From positions 248,001-312,000 of the forward strand of contig NZ_JAAWVT010000001.1 of assembly GCF_012271785.1 (NCBI RefSeq): 64,000 bases of DNA, read 5' to 3'. A program made the position numbers and the translations under genes. Source of the stretch: Paeniglutamicibacter terrestris. Its GTDB lineage: Bacteria; Actinomycetota; Actinomycetes; Actinomycetales; Micrococcaceae. Numbering within the stretch: position 1 is the first letter of the stretch; each line of letters opens with the position of its first letter. This document shows positions 38,072 to 46,531 of the stretch, in pieces. Under the pieces are notes generated by a model that had not been told where the DNA came from, searched no databases, and saw only the letters and a program-made list of their open reading frames with translations.

Positions 38072-38848
38072 TCAGGCTCCCGCTGGCGGCTGAAGCGAGG
38101 TGAAGTGCGGGTATTTGGCGCTCAGGGCATCTCCCGAGGAGGTACCGGTCAGTCGGCGCTTGACCCAGGGCACCAGGTGCTCCTTGGCCCAGGCCGCATC
38201 CTCACGCAACTTATTCAGGCGCGTGAGAGCGGCAGCGTCGGTGAGTACCGGCAGCGAAATTCGCGACTGATTGCCGAGCAGCTCAAGCACCTTTGCGGCC
38301 ATAAGGGTATGCCCGGCGGTGTTCATGTGCAGCCGGTCGGTGGCCCAATAACGTAAGTCAGAAAATTCACGCCATCGCCAGTAGTCGGCGATCAGCGCGC
38401 CGGTGTCCTCGGCGATTTCACGTACCGCTTCGTTGTAGATGGCGGTGCGTCCCCGGGTGGTACCGAAGATGGCCGAGTCTCCGGAGTCGAATCCGGTAAA
38501 AAGCACCAGGGTGGCCCCGGTGCCAGCCAGTTGGATGATCATTTTTCGGTACCTGAGCATCAATGCGTCGATGTCCACGGCCGGACGCAAAATGTCGTTT
38601 CCACCCACATACAACGTGATCAGTGTCGGCTTCAGGGCCAGCGCCGCCGGTAGTTGCTCGGTGATCACCTGGTTAATCTTTTTGCCGCGGATCGCCAGAT
38701 TGGCATATCCCCAGCTCGGATCGGCACACAACACCTCGGCGACCCGATCGGCCCAGCCGCGTACCTGGTTCGGACGTTGAGGCTCAACGTCACCCATGCC
38801 CTCGGTGAAGGAGTCGCCCAATGCCAGATATCGATTCGTAAATTCCAC
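38072..38848 (-). CDS. SGNH/GDSL hydrolase
   Basis: 258-residue esterase/lipase-fold hydrolase. The four SGNH blocks are ALGDSFTEGMGD (nucleophile Ser), the Gly block YANLAIRGKK, LYVGGNDIL (Asn), and DRLHMNTAGH (Asp and His of the triad). No signal peptide, so it acts in the cytosol. The start is a GTG; a TAGGCT box lies exactly 6 nt upstream, pointing to a leaderless mRNA. Substrate unknown. Confidence 0.87.
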   Translation of the reverse strand: MEFTNRYLALGDSFTEGMGDVEPQRPNQVRGWADRVAEVLCADPSWGYANLAIRGKKINQVITEQLPAALALKPTLITLYVGGNDILRPAVDIDALMLRYRKMIIQLAGTGATLVLFTGFDSGDSAIFGTTRGRTAIYNEAVREIAEDTGALIADYWRWREFSDLRYWATDRLHMNTAGHTLMAAKVLELLGNQSRISLPVLTDAAALTRLNKLREDAAWAKEHLVPWVKRRLTGTSSGDALSAKYPHFTSLQPPAGA

Positions 38849-38854
38849 GGCTCT

Positions 38855-38860
38855 AGCCTA
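38855..38860 (-). promoter_or_regulatory. -10 box of the SGNH gene (leaderless)
   Basis: TAGGCT on the minus strand, 6 nt before the GTG at 38848. Confidence 0.5.
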
Positions 38861-38937
38861 GCCCCGCATTCCGCCGGGGCTGGAACCGGCCGCCCGAGTG
38901 GGACGATTCCCGCGCATCCTCAGCAGGGTCCTGGCCG

Positions 38938-38970
38938 ATGTGTTGACGATGTGTTGACGATGTGTTGATC
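38938..38970. repeat. Three tandem 11-bp repeats
   Basis: GATGTGTTGAC repeated three times (third copy ends in TC instead of C). Period 11 bp, about one helical turn. It lies in the spacer between the SGNH gene and the copper operon. Confidence 0.85.
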
Positions 38971-39079
38971 GACAAGACCTGGGCGGACGACGCATGAGCG
39001 TTCGATTAAGCCAAAGTGCCGACCACAACATACAGTGGGGAGCGACTTTTACAAGCGATAGAAAAGCGGGGGTGCTGCC

Positions 39080-39679
39080 ATGCCGGAACGGCACGCACGC
39101 ATGCTCCGTGCCGCCGTGGTGAGCCTAGTGGTGCTGCTGCTTTCCGCCGGCGCGCACCTGGGCGGCGGCGGCATCTTGCCGCACCCCGGTGTCCTGCTCG
39201 GCCTCGGCGCCCTGACCATGCTCTCGGTGACGGTCCTCGCCAAGCGCAGGCTCAGGCTTCCGGCCCTGCTGACGGTCTTAGGTGGCGGGCAGTTCGCACT
39301 GCACCACGCCTTTGGGCTGCTGAGCAGCACGGCCACCACCATGGTGTGCCATCCGGATGCCACGCACAGTGGACATTCCGCGGCGCTGAGTTGTGCCCTC
39401 GGGTCCACCGAAATTCAATCTCACGCCCACGCGGGCGGGATCAACATCGCCATGTTCGCGGCCCACGCCATTGCCACCCTGGCCACCGCCATGCTGATTG
39501 CCCGTGGTGAAGAAGCACTTGGCGCGGTAGCCCGCTGGCTGCGCCCCCTGTTCACGGTGTTGCAGCCCTCCCCCATCGACCCACCGGCTCGCATCGCTCC
39601 GGTGCTCACCGTGCCCCGCCTGCATGCGGTGGCCTTCCTCATCTCTCCGCCTTTACGCGGACCACCTGCCTTTCGCTGA
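39080..39679 (+). CDS. His-rich membrane protein of the copper operon
   Basis: 199 residues with about four hydrophobic segments (LRAAVVSLVVLLLSAGAHLG, VLLGLGALTMLSVTVLA, LPALLTVLGGGQFALHHAFGLL, INIAMFAAHAIATLATAMLIA). Between segments 3 and 4 is a loop with MVCHPDATHSGHSAALSC and SHAHAG, rich in His, Met and Cys and suited to copper. The gene precedes ycnI and copC with short gaps. I know such membrane proteins from actinobacterial ycnI-copC loci but not their role. GC-rich upstream sequence gives only a weak ribosome site. Confidence 0.7.
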   Translation: MPERHARMLRAAVVSLVVLLLSAGAHLGGGGILPHPGVLLGLGALTMLSVTVLAKRRLRLPALLTVLGGGQFALHHAFGLLSSTATTMVCHPDATHSGHSAALSCALGSTEIQSHAHAGGINIAMFAAHAIATLATAMLIARGEEALGAVARWLRPLFTVLQPSPIDPPARIAPVLTVPRLHAVAFLISPPLRGPPAFR

Positions 39680-39741
39680 TTCCGACTTCTTCCCATATTT
39701 CGTGCCGGCCCTATGAGGCCGTGCACAGCGAAAGGCATGCC

Positions 39742-40431
39742 ATGAAACTCCGTCGTACCCTCTTTGTGTCCGCAGCAACCGCCGGTCTGATGGCCGTTGG
39801 CCTGGCCTCGGCCAGTGCCCACGTCACCGTCACCCCCGACACCACCGATGCCGGCGCATATTCCGTGTTGACCTTCGCGGCCTCACACGGCTGCGAAGGA
39901 TCACCCACCTCTAGTTTCACCATCTCGATCCCCGAGTCCATCAGCGACGCCAAACCCACCATCTATCCCGGCTGGGACGTGAAAAAGGTCGAGGAAAAGT
40001 TGAAGGAACCCATGACTACCGCCGATGGTTCCACCGTGACCAAGCACATCGGCAAGATCGTCTACACGGCCAAAACCCCGTTGGAAGACGGTTACCGGAT
40101 GGCCTTTGAGATCCAGATCAAGAATCCCGATACCGAGGGTGAAACCCTGGCTTTCCCGACGCTGCAGAGCTGTGTGAAGGGTCAGACCGATTGGTCGCAG
40201 CTGCCAGCCGAAGGTGCTGACCCACACGAGCTTGAGGCCCCCGCCCCGAGCTACACACTGACGGCTGCCACCGCGGAGGAAGAGCACCACGGTGCCGGTG
40301 CGGAAATCGTGCTGGAGTCGGACAACACTGCCTCCCCGATTCCCGGTTACCTGGGTCTGGGCGCCGGAGTCTTGGGATTGCTGACCGGTGGCGTGGCCCT
40401 GAGCCGCACGCGCAAAAACGCGGGCAAGTAA
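39742..40431 (+). CDS. ycnI: YcnI family copper-binding membrane-anchored protein
   Basis: 229 residues. A Sec signal peptide (MKLRRTLFVSAATAGLMAVGLASASA is cleaved after ASA) exposes His27 as the mature N-terminus (HVTVTPDTT), which in YcnI proteins binds Cu(II). The DUF1775 domain follows (GCEGSPTSSFTISIP, IYPGWDVKKVEEKL), then a C-terminal helix (YLGLGAGVLGLLTGGVAL) and RKNAGK. The ATG at 39742 has GAAAGG upstream. It acts outside the membrane, with CopC, in copper acquisition or trafficking. Confidence 0.88.
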   Translation: MKLRRTLFVSAATAGLMAVGLASASAHVTVTPDTTDAGAYSVLTFAASHGCEGSPTSSFTISIPESISDAKPTIYPGWDVKKVEEKLKEPMTTADGSTVTKHIGKIVYTAKTPLEDGYRMAFEIQIKNPDTEGETLAFPTLQSCVKGQTDWSQLPAEGADPHELEAPAPSYTLTAATAEEEHHGAGAEIVLESDNTASPIPGYLGLGAGVLGLLTGGVALSRTRKNAGK

Positions 40432-40434
40432 CCC

Positions 40435-41043
40435 GTGATGATGGATTCCCCTAAGCACCGGCGATCCGGTCTCCTGCGGGCGGCGCCTCGATTACTCACC
40501 TTCGCACTCGCCCTGGGGTTGACGGTGTTGCTTCCGGTATCGGCTGCCTCGGCACACGATGTCCTCACCGGCACACAGCCCGGGAACGGACAAACGGTGA
40601 AGGTGCTCCCGAAAGCCATTGAGCTGTCGTTTAACAACATGCCGCTGGCCATCGGGACCGAGGTGGCCATCGAAGATGCCGCGGGAAAGAACTGGGCCTC
40701 CGGCGAGGTCAAGATCGTGGACAACGTGGTGAGCCAACCGCTGCTCCCCGCAACACCCGGTGGGAAATACACAGTGAACTGGCGTGTGGTGTCCTCCGAC
40801 GGACATCCGATCGAGGGCACTTTTGTCTTCAGCGCGGCAGCTGGCGGTGCCGGGGCTACTTCGGCCCTGACACCGGAATCGGAACCGGCAGCGGATTCTT
40901 CCGCTGCGCCGCAATCGCCAACATCCGGCGCCTTCCCCGTGAGCCCGATCATCGGATCGTTCGTGGTGCTGCTGGCTCTGGTGCTGGCACTGATCGTGGC
41001 GCGCTACCTCCGAGGGCGAAAGCAGAGTCACGGTTCCGAATGA
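40435..41043 (+). CDS. copC: CopC domain copper-binding protein
   Basis: 202 residues. Signal peptide ending SAASA exposes the mature N-terminal His (HDVLTGTQPGNG), and the second copper site lies in VSSDGHPIEGTFVF; the fold is the CopC beta-sandwich. A Ser/Pro/Ala-rich linker and one C-terminal helix (IIGSFVVLLALVLALIVARYL) anchor it. The start is GTG or either following ATG (40435-40443), 3 nt after the ycnI stop. No CopD partner is in this operon. It is probably a periplasmic-side copper carrier. Confidence 0.88.
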   Translation: MMMDSPKHRRSGLLRAAPRLLTFALALGLTVLLPVSAASAHDVLTGTQPGNGQTVKVLPKAIELSFNNMPLAIGTEVAIEDAAGKNWASGEVKIVDNVVSQPLLPATPGGKYTVNWRVVSSDGHPIEGTFVFSAAAGGAGATSALTPESEPAADSSAAPQSPTSGAFPVSPIIGSFVVLLALVLALIVARYLRGRKQSHGSE

Positions 41044-41055
41044 TGTGAGGAACCG

Positions 41056-41099
41056 AAGAGGGGAAGTATCAGCCGTGCACGGCTGATACTTCCCCTCTT
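41056..41099. terminator. Terminator of the copper operon
   Basis: Perfect 20-bp arms with loop TGCA, right arm ending CCCCTCTT and then T. Shared with the convergent hydrolase gene. Confidence 0.85.
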
Positions 41100-41149
41100 T
41101 CACTCCACCGATTCCACCGTGGCACCAGGCACCACAGCAGTGAATTGTC

Positions 41150-42301
41150 TTAGCCGCCGAGTAGCACCTGACGGGTCAGGACGCTCAGACGTCCACCGCG
41201 CGATCCGGTGCCGTTGGGCTCGCCGCGCGCCGGAATATAACCGAAGGCCAGCCCGTAGGCCGGGTCGGCATAGGAGAGCGAGCCGTTGGCGCCGTCGTGG
41301 CCAAAGGCCCAAGCAGAGCCAAAGTCGTTAATCGGGTGGGCCTTCATGAAGCCAATACCAAAGGCACCCGGGGCCGACCTGGCCCGATCAATGCCATAAA
41401 CCTGGTCCTGCGAGACGGCGGTGATGGTCGCCGGTGTCAGGAACGGTGCATGTTCGTCCCCGGCCTCATCAACAAAACCTGTGGTTGCCGCCGCGTAGAG
41501 CCGCGCCAGGCCCAGCGCACTGGCCACCCCACCAATGGCTGCGAGTCCGGCTTCACGGATGGCGCGGACATTTGGCACCTCAAGGATTTCAAAACTCGGA
41601 CCCTGCGGTCCATCAAAGCCACCGGTGGAATTCAGCGCCAGGCCCAGCGGTGAATAGGGGTCAATGAAGGGTGCCGGTTCTCCGCCTTCCGGAATCAATA
41701 CCGGGAGGAAGCGCGGCTCCAGGGCCTCGGGCAGCCCCAAATAGAAGTTGATGTCGTGCGGGGCACGGATGCGGCGCTCGAAGATGCTCTGCAGCGACTC
41801 CCCGGCCGCGCGCCGGGCCAGTTCTTCCATGAAGACACCCATGGTCAGCGCGTGATACGAATACGTTCCCGGGGCCGACCAGAGTGGGGTGGTAGCGGCA
41901 AGAATGCTCGCAGCCAGACGCGAATCAATCAGTTCTTCCTGGGTGAATCCGCCGTTAACCCCGGGCAGTCCGCCCTGGTGGCTCAGCAACTGAGCCACGG
42001 TCATTGATTCCTTGCCTCCGGCGGCAAATTCGGGCCAGTACAGGGCCACCGGCGCGGCCAGATCAAGGATTCCTTCTTGTACCAGCAGTGCCATGACCAT
42101 GGCTCCTGCTCCCTTGGAGCAGGAGAAGACACCGGTCATCGACTCGGGGGTGGAATCCTGACCCACCACGGAATCAAGCACCAGCACTCCGCCCTGGTAG
42201 ATGGCCAGCTGTCCCGAATAGCTCGGGTCTTCGGCGGCGAAGGATTCCATCAGCTCGGCCACGGGGGCAAAGCGCTGATCAATGACCTGGGTGTTTTTCA
42301 T
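41150..42301 (-). CDS. Serine hydrolase, beta-lactamase (class C/EstB) fold
   Basis: 383 residues. The nucleophile is Ser60 in the SxxK motif FSCSKGAGAM (Lys63); the tyrosine motif is YSYHALT and the third motif is replaced by FGHDGANGSLSYADP, as in EstB-type carboxylesterases rather than true beta-lactamases. No signal peptide, so it is cytosolic. The ATG at 42301 has AGGTGA 9 nt upstream; the GTGs at 42322 and 42313 are less likely. Function: esterase or peptidase-like hydrolysis of an unknown substrate. Confidence 0.85.
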   Translation of the reverse strand: MKNTQVIDQRFAPVAELMESFAAEDPSYSGQLAIYQGGVLVLDSVVGQDSTPESMTGVFSCSKGAGAMVMALLVQEGILDLAAPVALYWPEFAAGGKESMTVAQLLSHQGGLPGVNGGFTQEELIDSRLAASILAATTPLWSAPGTYSYHALTMGVFMEELARRAAGESLQSIFERRIRAPHDINFYLGLPEALEPRFLPVLIPEGGEPAPFIDPYSPLGLALNSTGGFDGPQGPSFEILEVPNVRAIREAGLAAIGGVASALGLARLYAAATTGFVDEAGDEHAPFLTPATITAVSQDQVYGIDRARSAPGAFGIGFMKAHPINDFGSAWAFGHDGANGSLSYADPAYGLAFGYIPARGEPNGTGSRGGRLSVLTRQVLLGG

Positions 42302-42349
42302 CTGCGTGCTCACCTGTTCCACATTACAGATCGATGGGCGGCGCTGTGC

Positions 42350-43321
42350 TTAGTTCGCCAGCGTTTCCTGCCGGTAACGCAACAACCAGCTCTCCCCCAC
42401 CCGTTGCCAGAAGGAGGAACACAGGATGGCACGCTCGCCGGCGAGCAAGCGATAGGCCAATTGAACTTGGTCTTCGCCCCACGGGGTGGCGGCCAAGACT
42501 TGCAGTGGGCCACCGGTGGGAAGTGCGTGGCCACCGTCAAAAGCCGCAATGATAGATGACCTGTCGGTCAGCGAGCCGTCCCGGCTGATCTCCTGAAATT
42601 CTGGGTGCAGGAACGCCAAAACCTCACCCAGATCTCCGCGCACCGTCGGGGACTGCAACTCGGTTTCCAGCTCGAAGACCATCTGCACCGCGGCCGTCGT
42701 GCTCGCCGCCGGATCGGTGGCGCGTTTGGCACTTGCCGCCGGTACCGGGGCGACGGGCAGGGCAGCAGCCGGGGCTACGGCCTCCGTATCCGTTGCCGGG
42801 GCGATCGGTGATTCGGTCTCGGGGGTGGTTGCGGTGCTATCGGCCGGGTTCGCGGCACCCTCAAGCCCGGGGCCGGAGTTCGGTTCCTTACCGGCCTGGT
42901 AGGCGGTGGCTGCATCGCGCGCTCGCACATCGGCGGCCTCGTTCAGCTCATGTCCGGCATGGCCCTTGACCCATTCGAAGGTGTACTTGCGTCCCTTGAT
43001 GGCTTCGTCGATTTCCTTGAGCAGCTCCAGGTTGAGCACCGGCTTGCCGTCGGATTTTTTCCAGCCCTTTTTCTTCCATCCCGGCATCCACTTGGTGACG
43101 GAGTTGATCACGTATTGCGAGTCGCAGAGGATGTGCAGATCCTCATCGGGCAGGTGAGCCGTGGAGCGGAAGAGGTCAAGAACGGCCATGAGCTCGCCCA
43201 TATTGTTGGTGCCGTGCGCCCAGCCACCGGAGCGCCAATGCGCATCATCGATGTACCACGCCCATCCGGCGGGTCCTGGGTTTCCGAGTGCTGATCCGTC
43301 TGCGGCTGCGGTGATCGTCAT
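42350..43321 (-). CDS. rnhA: Ribonuclease HI with C-terminal NTF2-like domain
   Basis: 323 residues. The N-terminal RNase HI domain (1-140) has the catalytic acids Asp8 (AAADGSALGNPGPAG), Glu43 (NNMGELMAVLD), Asp67 (LCDSQYVINSV) and Asp131, with His124 in VKGHAGHELNEAADVRA. It cuts RNA in RNA-DNA hybrids. An Ala/Pro/Thr-rich linker of about 75 residues joins it to a C-terminal SnoaL/DUF4440-like domain (ELQSPTVRGDLGEVLAFLHPEFQEISRDG, cited by VRGDLGEVLAFLHPEF, and FWQRVGESWLLRYRQE). AGGA lies 5 nt before the ATG. The second domain's role is unknown. All catalytic residues of RNase HI are present. Confidence 0.9.
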   Translation of the reverse strand: MTITAAADGSALGNPGPAGWAWYIDDAHWRSGGWAHGTNNMGELMAVLDLFRSTAHLPDEDLHILCDSQYVINSVTKWMPGWKKKGWKKSDGKPVLNLELLKEIDEAIKGRKYTFEWVKGHAGHELNEAADVRARDAATAYQAGKEPNSGPGLEGAANPADSTATTPETESPIAPATDTEAVAPAAALPVAPVPAASAKRATDPAASTTAAVQMVFELETELQSPTVRGDLGEVLAFLHPEFQEISRDGSLTDRSSIIAAFDGGHALPTGGPLQVLAATPWGEDQVQLAYRLLAGERAILCSSFWQRVGESWLLRYRQETLAN

Positions 43322-43389
43322 ATATCAATCCTGCCACGGCCCCACCGACGCTTTCACCTTAACAACCAGCCCAGGCATAAACACCGGCA

Positions 43390-43436
43390 CAACACGAAAC
43401 ACCCCACCGGCATGACCGGCAGGGCGTTTCGTGTTG
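43390..43436. terminator. Hairpin between rnhA and the flotillin gene
   Basis: CAACACGAAAC (43390-43400) pairs with GTTTCGTGTTG (43426-43436), with an inner CCGG/CCGG pairing. It ends the flotillin operon (minus strand), downstream of which rnhA begins. Confidence 0.7.
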
Positions 43437-43465
43437 AGTGGGTGTCGCTGAGTACCGCTGGGTTA

Positions 43466-45070
43466 CTAGTACAGCTCGGCTACCGCTTCATCCTGTGCCA
43501 CGGTTGCTGCCGGAGCCTTGGCGGGAGCCTTGGCCGAAGCCGGGGCCGAAGCCGGGGCCTCGCTCGGAGCTTCAGTTGCCCCGTTGCTTCCCAGCAGACC
43601 GGAGAGCATGGCCGCGAGGTCGATTTCGGTACTGCCCTTGATCATGGCCAGTCCCTCGGTGACGATGCGGTTGGCCTGCTTGACGGCATCCGAGGCTCCG
43701 TCGGAGCTGATCACCGTGTAGTTGTCGATGCCGGCGACGGCATCGGAGCTCGCCTTGACGATCTCCGGCAGCGCGTTGATTGCCAGGAACGCCAGCGAGG
43801 ACTGGGTGTGACCGGTCAGGGCCACGGCCTTGGCGTCTTCGGCCTTGGCGGTGGCCTCACCGATAGCGGCGATCGCTGCACCCTCGGCTTCACCACGCAC
43901 CCGTACGGCGTCGGCTTCGGCCTTGGCCTTCAGCTCGATGGCCGAGGCCTGGCCCTGTGCCTGGAAGACTTCGGCGTTCTTGGAGGCCTCCGCCTCAACG
44001 GTCTTTGATGCTGCCCGGGCTTCCGCATCGGCGATGGACGCCTTCTTGGAACCCTCTGCCTCAATGGTCTTGGAGTTGGCTCGCGCCGTGGCGCTGAAGA
44101 CGTCGGCATCACGCTTGGCTTCGGCGTCGGTACGCATCTTGTAGGCCTGAGCATCTGCTGGCTTGTGGACCTCGATGTCCAGGCGTTCCTGCTCCACCAA
44201 TGCCTGCTCGGTCAGTGCCTTGCGCTCAAGGGCGGCAACCGTGACGTCCTGCTCTGCCTTGGCAATTCCCTTGGCGGCATCGGCGATGGCCTCGGCGCGG
44301 TCCTGCTCGGCCTTGAACTCGGACTTCTTGATTGCGAGGTCACGCATCAGGGCGGCGGTGGCGCCTTCCTGCTCAATGCGTGCTGCTTCCGATTCTTGGA
44401 AGGCCTTGGAGGTGGCCACGCGTGCTTCACGCTTGGCTCGTTCCAGACCCGGCTTTCCGACTTCCTCGAGGTAATCGATGGTCGTGGGCATATTGTCCGG
44501 GCCGATGACGGTACGCGACGGGGTGCTGACCGAGGAGATGTTGAAGGCGTCAATCTGAATGCCCTGCTCTGCGAACTGGGTGACTGCCGATTCCAGGGAC
44601 TGATCCTGGAATTCCTTACGGTTGTTATTCGCATCCTCCACCGACATCGCCGAGACGATGCCGCGGAGTACGCCTTCGGCGGACTTGGTCACCGAGGCGT
44701 TGAGGTCTTCCTTGGAGTGAGTAAGGAAACGCTGGACGGCCTTGCTCATGCCCTCTACCGAGTCATCAAACTTGAAGTTCAGGCTGGCCGTCACCGAGGT
44801 GGTGATGAAGTTCTTATCCACGCCTTCCACGGCAAGTTCCACCTGGCGCTGCTCCAGGGACATCACAAACTTCTGGTGGATGATCGGCAGGAAGAGCACA
44901 ATGCCCTTGGTGAAGATCTGGACCTGCCCCTTGGCGCCCTTACCGGCACGGATCACTGCCTGGTTGGGTGCGACGGTGACCAGTCGTGTGGTGGCGTACC
45001 AGACGAGGGCAACAAGGACGGCGATGATCGCGACGATGGCGATGACGGTTCCGTTGATGGGAGAGTCCAT
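43466..45070 (-). CDS. Flotillin family (SPFH/band 7) protein
   Basis: 534 residues. N-terminal membrane helix (IAIVAIIAVLVALVWYATT), SPFH domain (about 30-210, VAPNQAVIRAGKGAKGQVQ and VEGVDKNFITTSVTASLNFKF), and a long Ala/Glu-rich coiled-coil (about 215-430) with repeated AEA units, then IVKASSDAVAGIDNYTVIS as the flotillin C-terminal domain. The last 35 residues are an unusual Ala/Pro/Ser/Lys tail (EAPSEAPASAPASAKAPAK). Flotillins organise membrane microdomains. It is 2 nt after the NfeD gene, the usual partner. Confidence 0.92.
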   Translation of the reverse strand: MDSPINGTVIAIVAIIAVLVALVWYATTRLVTVAPNQAVIRAGKGAKGQVQIFTKGIVLFLPIIHQKFVMSLEQRQVELAVEGVDKNFITTSVTASLNFKFDDSVEGMSKAVQRFLTHSKEDLNASVTKSAEGVLRGIVSAMSVEDANNNRKEFQDQSLESAVTQFAEQGIQIDAFNISSVSTPSRTVIGPDNMPTTIDYLEEVGKPGLERAKREARVATSKAFQESEAARIEQEGATAALMRDLAIKKSEFKAEQDRAEAIADAAKGIAKAEQDVTVAALERKALTEQALVEQERLDIEVHKPADAQAYKMRTDAEAKRDADVFSATARANSKTIEAEGSKKASIADAEARAASKTVEAEASKNAEVFQAQGQASAIELKAKAEADAVRVRGEAEGAAIAAIGEATAKAEDAKAVALTGHTQSSLAFLAINALPEIVKASSDAVAGIDNYTVISSDGASDAVKQANRIVTEGLAMIKGSTEIDLAAMLSGLLGSNGATEAPSEAPASAPASAKAPAKAPAATVAQDEAVAELY

Positions 45071-45072
45071 GG

Positions 45073-45549
45073 TTAATATCCGTTCAGTTCTGAGGTGGAT
45101 GCGACCCTGATGCGGTCTTCAACAATTGCCACAACGACAATTGGAGTGCCCTTCTCAATGGGGCTGCTTGAAAATACGAGGCGTTGATTGATTTCATCGG
45201 GGTGCTCCAGCTGAACTTTCCCGACGTTCTCGTTAATGTCTGTGGTGGCTACACCAAGAAGTCCGATGACTTCGTGCGGCTGGACGTTGGAGATGCGGGC
45301 CATCTTGCGGGCCAGGAACGCGACGCCGACAATACCGATGATTCCCAGCAGGGCTCCGGCGGTGTAGGCCAGAAAGAGTGGACCGTCATTGAGCAACACA
45401 ATCGCGCCCGCGGCGCCAAATAGCGTGGCTGCCGCACCGACAGCAGTGGTGGAGATGATTCCGTCGAAGAAGTCGACAATCTCTCCCAGGGTCATGGACA
45501 CGATGAGGAGCAGGAGGCCGATGCCTCCGATCACTGCGAATGCCAGCAT
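45073..45549 (-). CDS. NfeD-like membrane protein
   Basis: 158 residues with three to four helices (MLAFAVIGGIGLLLLIVSMTLG, AVGAAATLFGAAGAIVLL, YTAGALLGIIGIVGVAFLA) and a C-terminal OB-fold domain (VIGLLGVATTDINENVGKVQL, IEKGTPIVVVAIVEDRIRV). The ATG at 45549 is preferred over the longer frame, which adds MLRRSARQGPDERNR. NfeD proteins act with flotillins in membrane organisation. A dyad CGATA/TATCG (45695-45711) with TAGACT/TATATA-like hexamers lies about 150 nt upstream and may hold the promoter. Confidence 0.85.
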   Translation of the reverse strand: MLAFAVIGGIGLLLLIVSMTLGEIVDFFDGIISTTAVGAAATLFGAAGAIVLLNDGPLFLAYTAGALLGIIGIVGVAFLARKMARISNVQPHEVIGLLGVATTDINENVGKVQLEHPDEINQRLVFSSSPIEKGTPIVVVAIVEDRIRVASTSELNGY

Positions 45550-45694
45550 GCGGTTTCTTTCGTCAGGTCCTTGCCGGGCCGATCGGCGCAGCATGATTCA
45601 AAGGCGAGAACAACCAAGGTTCCAGTCTCGAGGTCTGCCACGATGCAAATATCACCCGAGGCCTAGATTCCGCTAGCCACTCAATTGCCTCACT

Positions 45695-45711
45695 CGATAT
45701 ATAGTCTATCG
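45695..45711. promoter_or_regulatory. AT-rich dyad upstream of the NfeD-flotillin operon
   Basis: CGATA and TATCG arms around TATAGTC. On the minus strand it contains TAGACT and TATATA hexamers. The rest of 45550-45836 holds no convincing gene. Confidence 0.3.
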
Positions 45712-45836
45712 GTTGGCGGTAAAAAGCCGAGGTAAGCGGCGCCACAAGTCGGTCAGCCATTTTTAAGCCCCACGCCGGCCGCCCCGTGCGAGGGCATGGC
45801 GCCACAGATCATCACGGCGCGGATGCTGCTCGGCGG

Positions 45837-46403
45837 TTATGCTTCGCGGATCGATAGTGCCGCCGGATTCACTGAGGCAAGGGAACGGGCAAAGACCACC
45901 GAGTCCCGCGCGACACCATCAATGAGTTTGTGCCCTCTCAGATAGCCGATCCGCAGCAACCCCAGCTTCTCCAAGACGCGGACCGAGCCGATATTATCCG
46001 GTCGACAGGTCGCCAACAGGCGCGTGATACCCAGCTTCTCACCCGCCGCGGCGGCCAGTGCGGTGGCGGCCTCGGTGACATAACCCAGCACCCAGGACTC
46101 TGCACGCAAGACAAATCCGATCTCGGCATCAGAGGCGTGCTCTAAGAGATTAGATGCCCCGCACATCAGAGCGATCGATCCGATGACCTGGGCATCTTGG
46201 GTGATCGCCAGCGTCCAGGTGGTGCGCGGGTGCACCAATTGTTCGGCCAAGCAGTCGGAGATGAACGCCGTACTGTCCGCCAGGGTATTAGGGCCCCATT
46301 CTACAAAGGCGCAAACCCGGGGATCGGAGGCAAATTCATGAACAGAGCCCACATCCGAGATGGTGAATTCACGCAGCCGCAGGCGTTCGGTGATGATCTC
46401 CAT
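45837..46403 (-). CDS. GNAT family N-acetyltransferase (RimJ/RimL type)
   Basis: 188 residues. It begins MEIITERLRLREFTISDV as in RimJ-like enzymes; motif A is EIGFVLRAESWVLGYVTEAATALAAAAGEKLG, cited by the core WVLGYVTEA, and motif B is RPDNIGSVRVLEKLGL followed by RIGYLRGHK. The usual Arg/Gln-x-x-Gly-x-Gly pyrophosphate loop is reduced to WVLGYV. The ATG at 46403 is taken from family alignment; no ribosome site is seen. Substrate unknown. Confidence 0.8.
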   Translation of the reverse strand: MEIITERLRLREFTISDVGSVHEFASDPRVCAFVEWGPNTLADSTAFISDCLAEQLVHPRTTWTLAITQDAQVIGSIALMCGASNLLEHASDAEIGFVLRAESWVLGYVTEAATALAAAAGEKLGITRLLATCRPDNIGSVRVLEKLGLLRIGYLRGHKLIDGVARDSVVFARSLASVNPAALSIREA

Positions 46404-46519
46404 AGGTCCATGCTGACATGGCGGTTCGTGAATACCTGCGCTGCTACGCCTAAACCATGCAGTGTCACGGTTTCGGAAGCCTTGGAATCCCAGTGGTGCC
46501 ATAAGTCCACCGATTGGCC

Positions 46520-46525
46520 TATGAT
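46520..46525 (+). promoter_or_regulatory. -10 box, leaderless start of the 46532 gene
   Basis: TATGAT followed by exactly 6 nt and the ATG at 46532. Confidence 0.6.
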
Positions 46526-46531
46526 CTCCCC

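Noticed and set aside
38938-38970. CRISPR array
   Set aside because: The repeats are only 11 bp and contiguous with no spacers; simple tandem repeat.
41150-42301. True beta-lactamase (resistance gene)
   Set aside because: Has the SxxK motif but no signal peptide, and the KTG motif is replaced by HDGANGS, as in EstB-type esterases.
45563-45805. 80-codon minus-strand ORF upstream of the NfeD gene
   Set aside because: No ribosome site, no motif; overlaps the probable promoter region.
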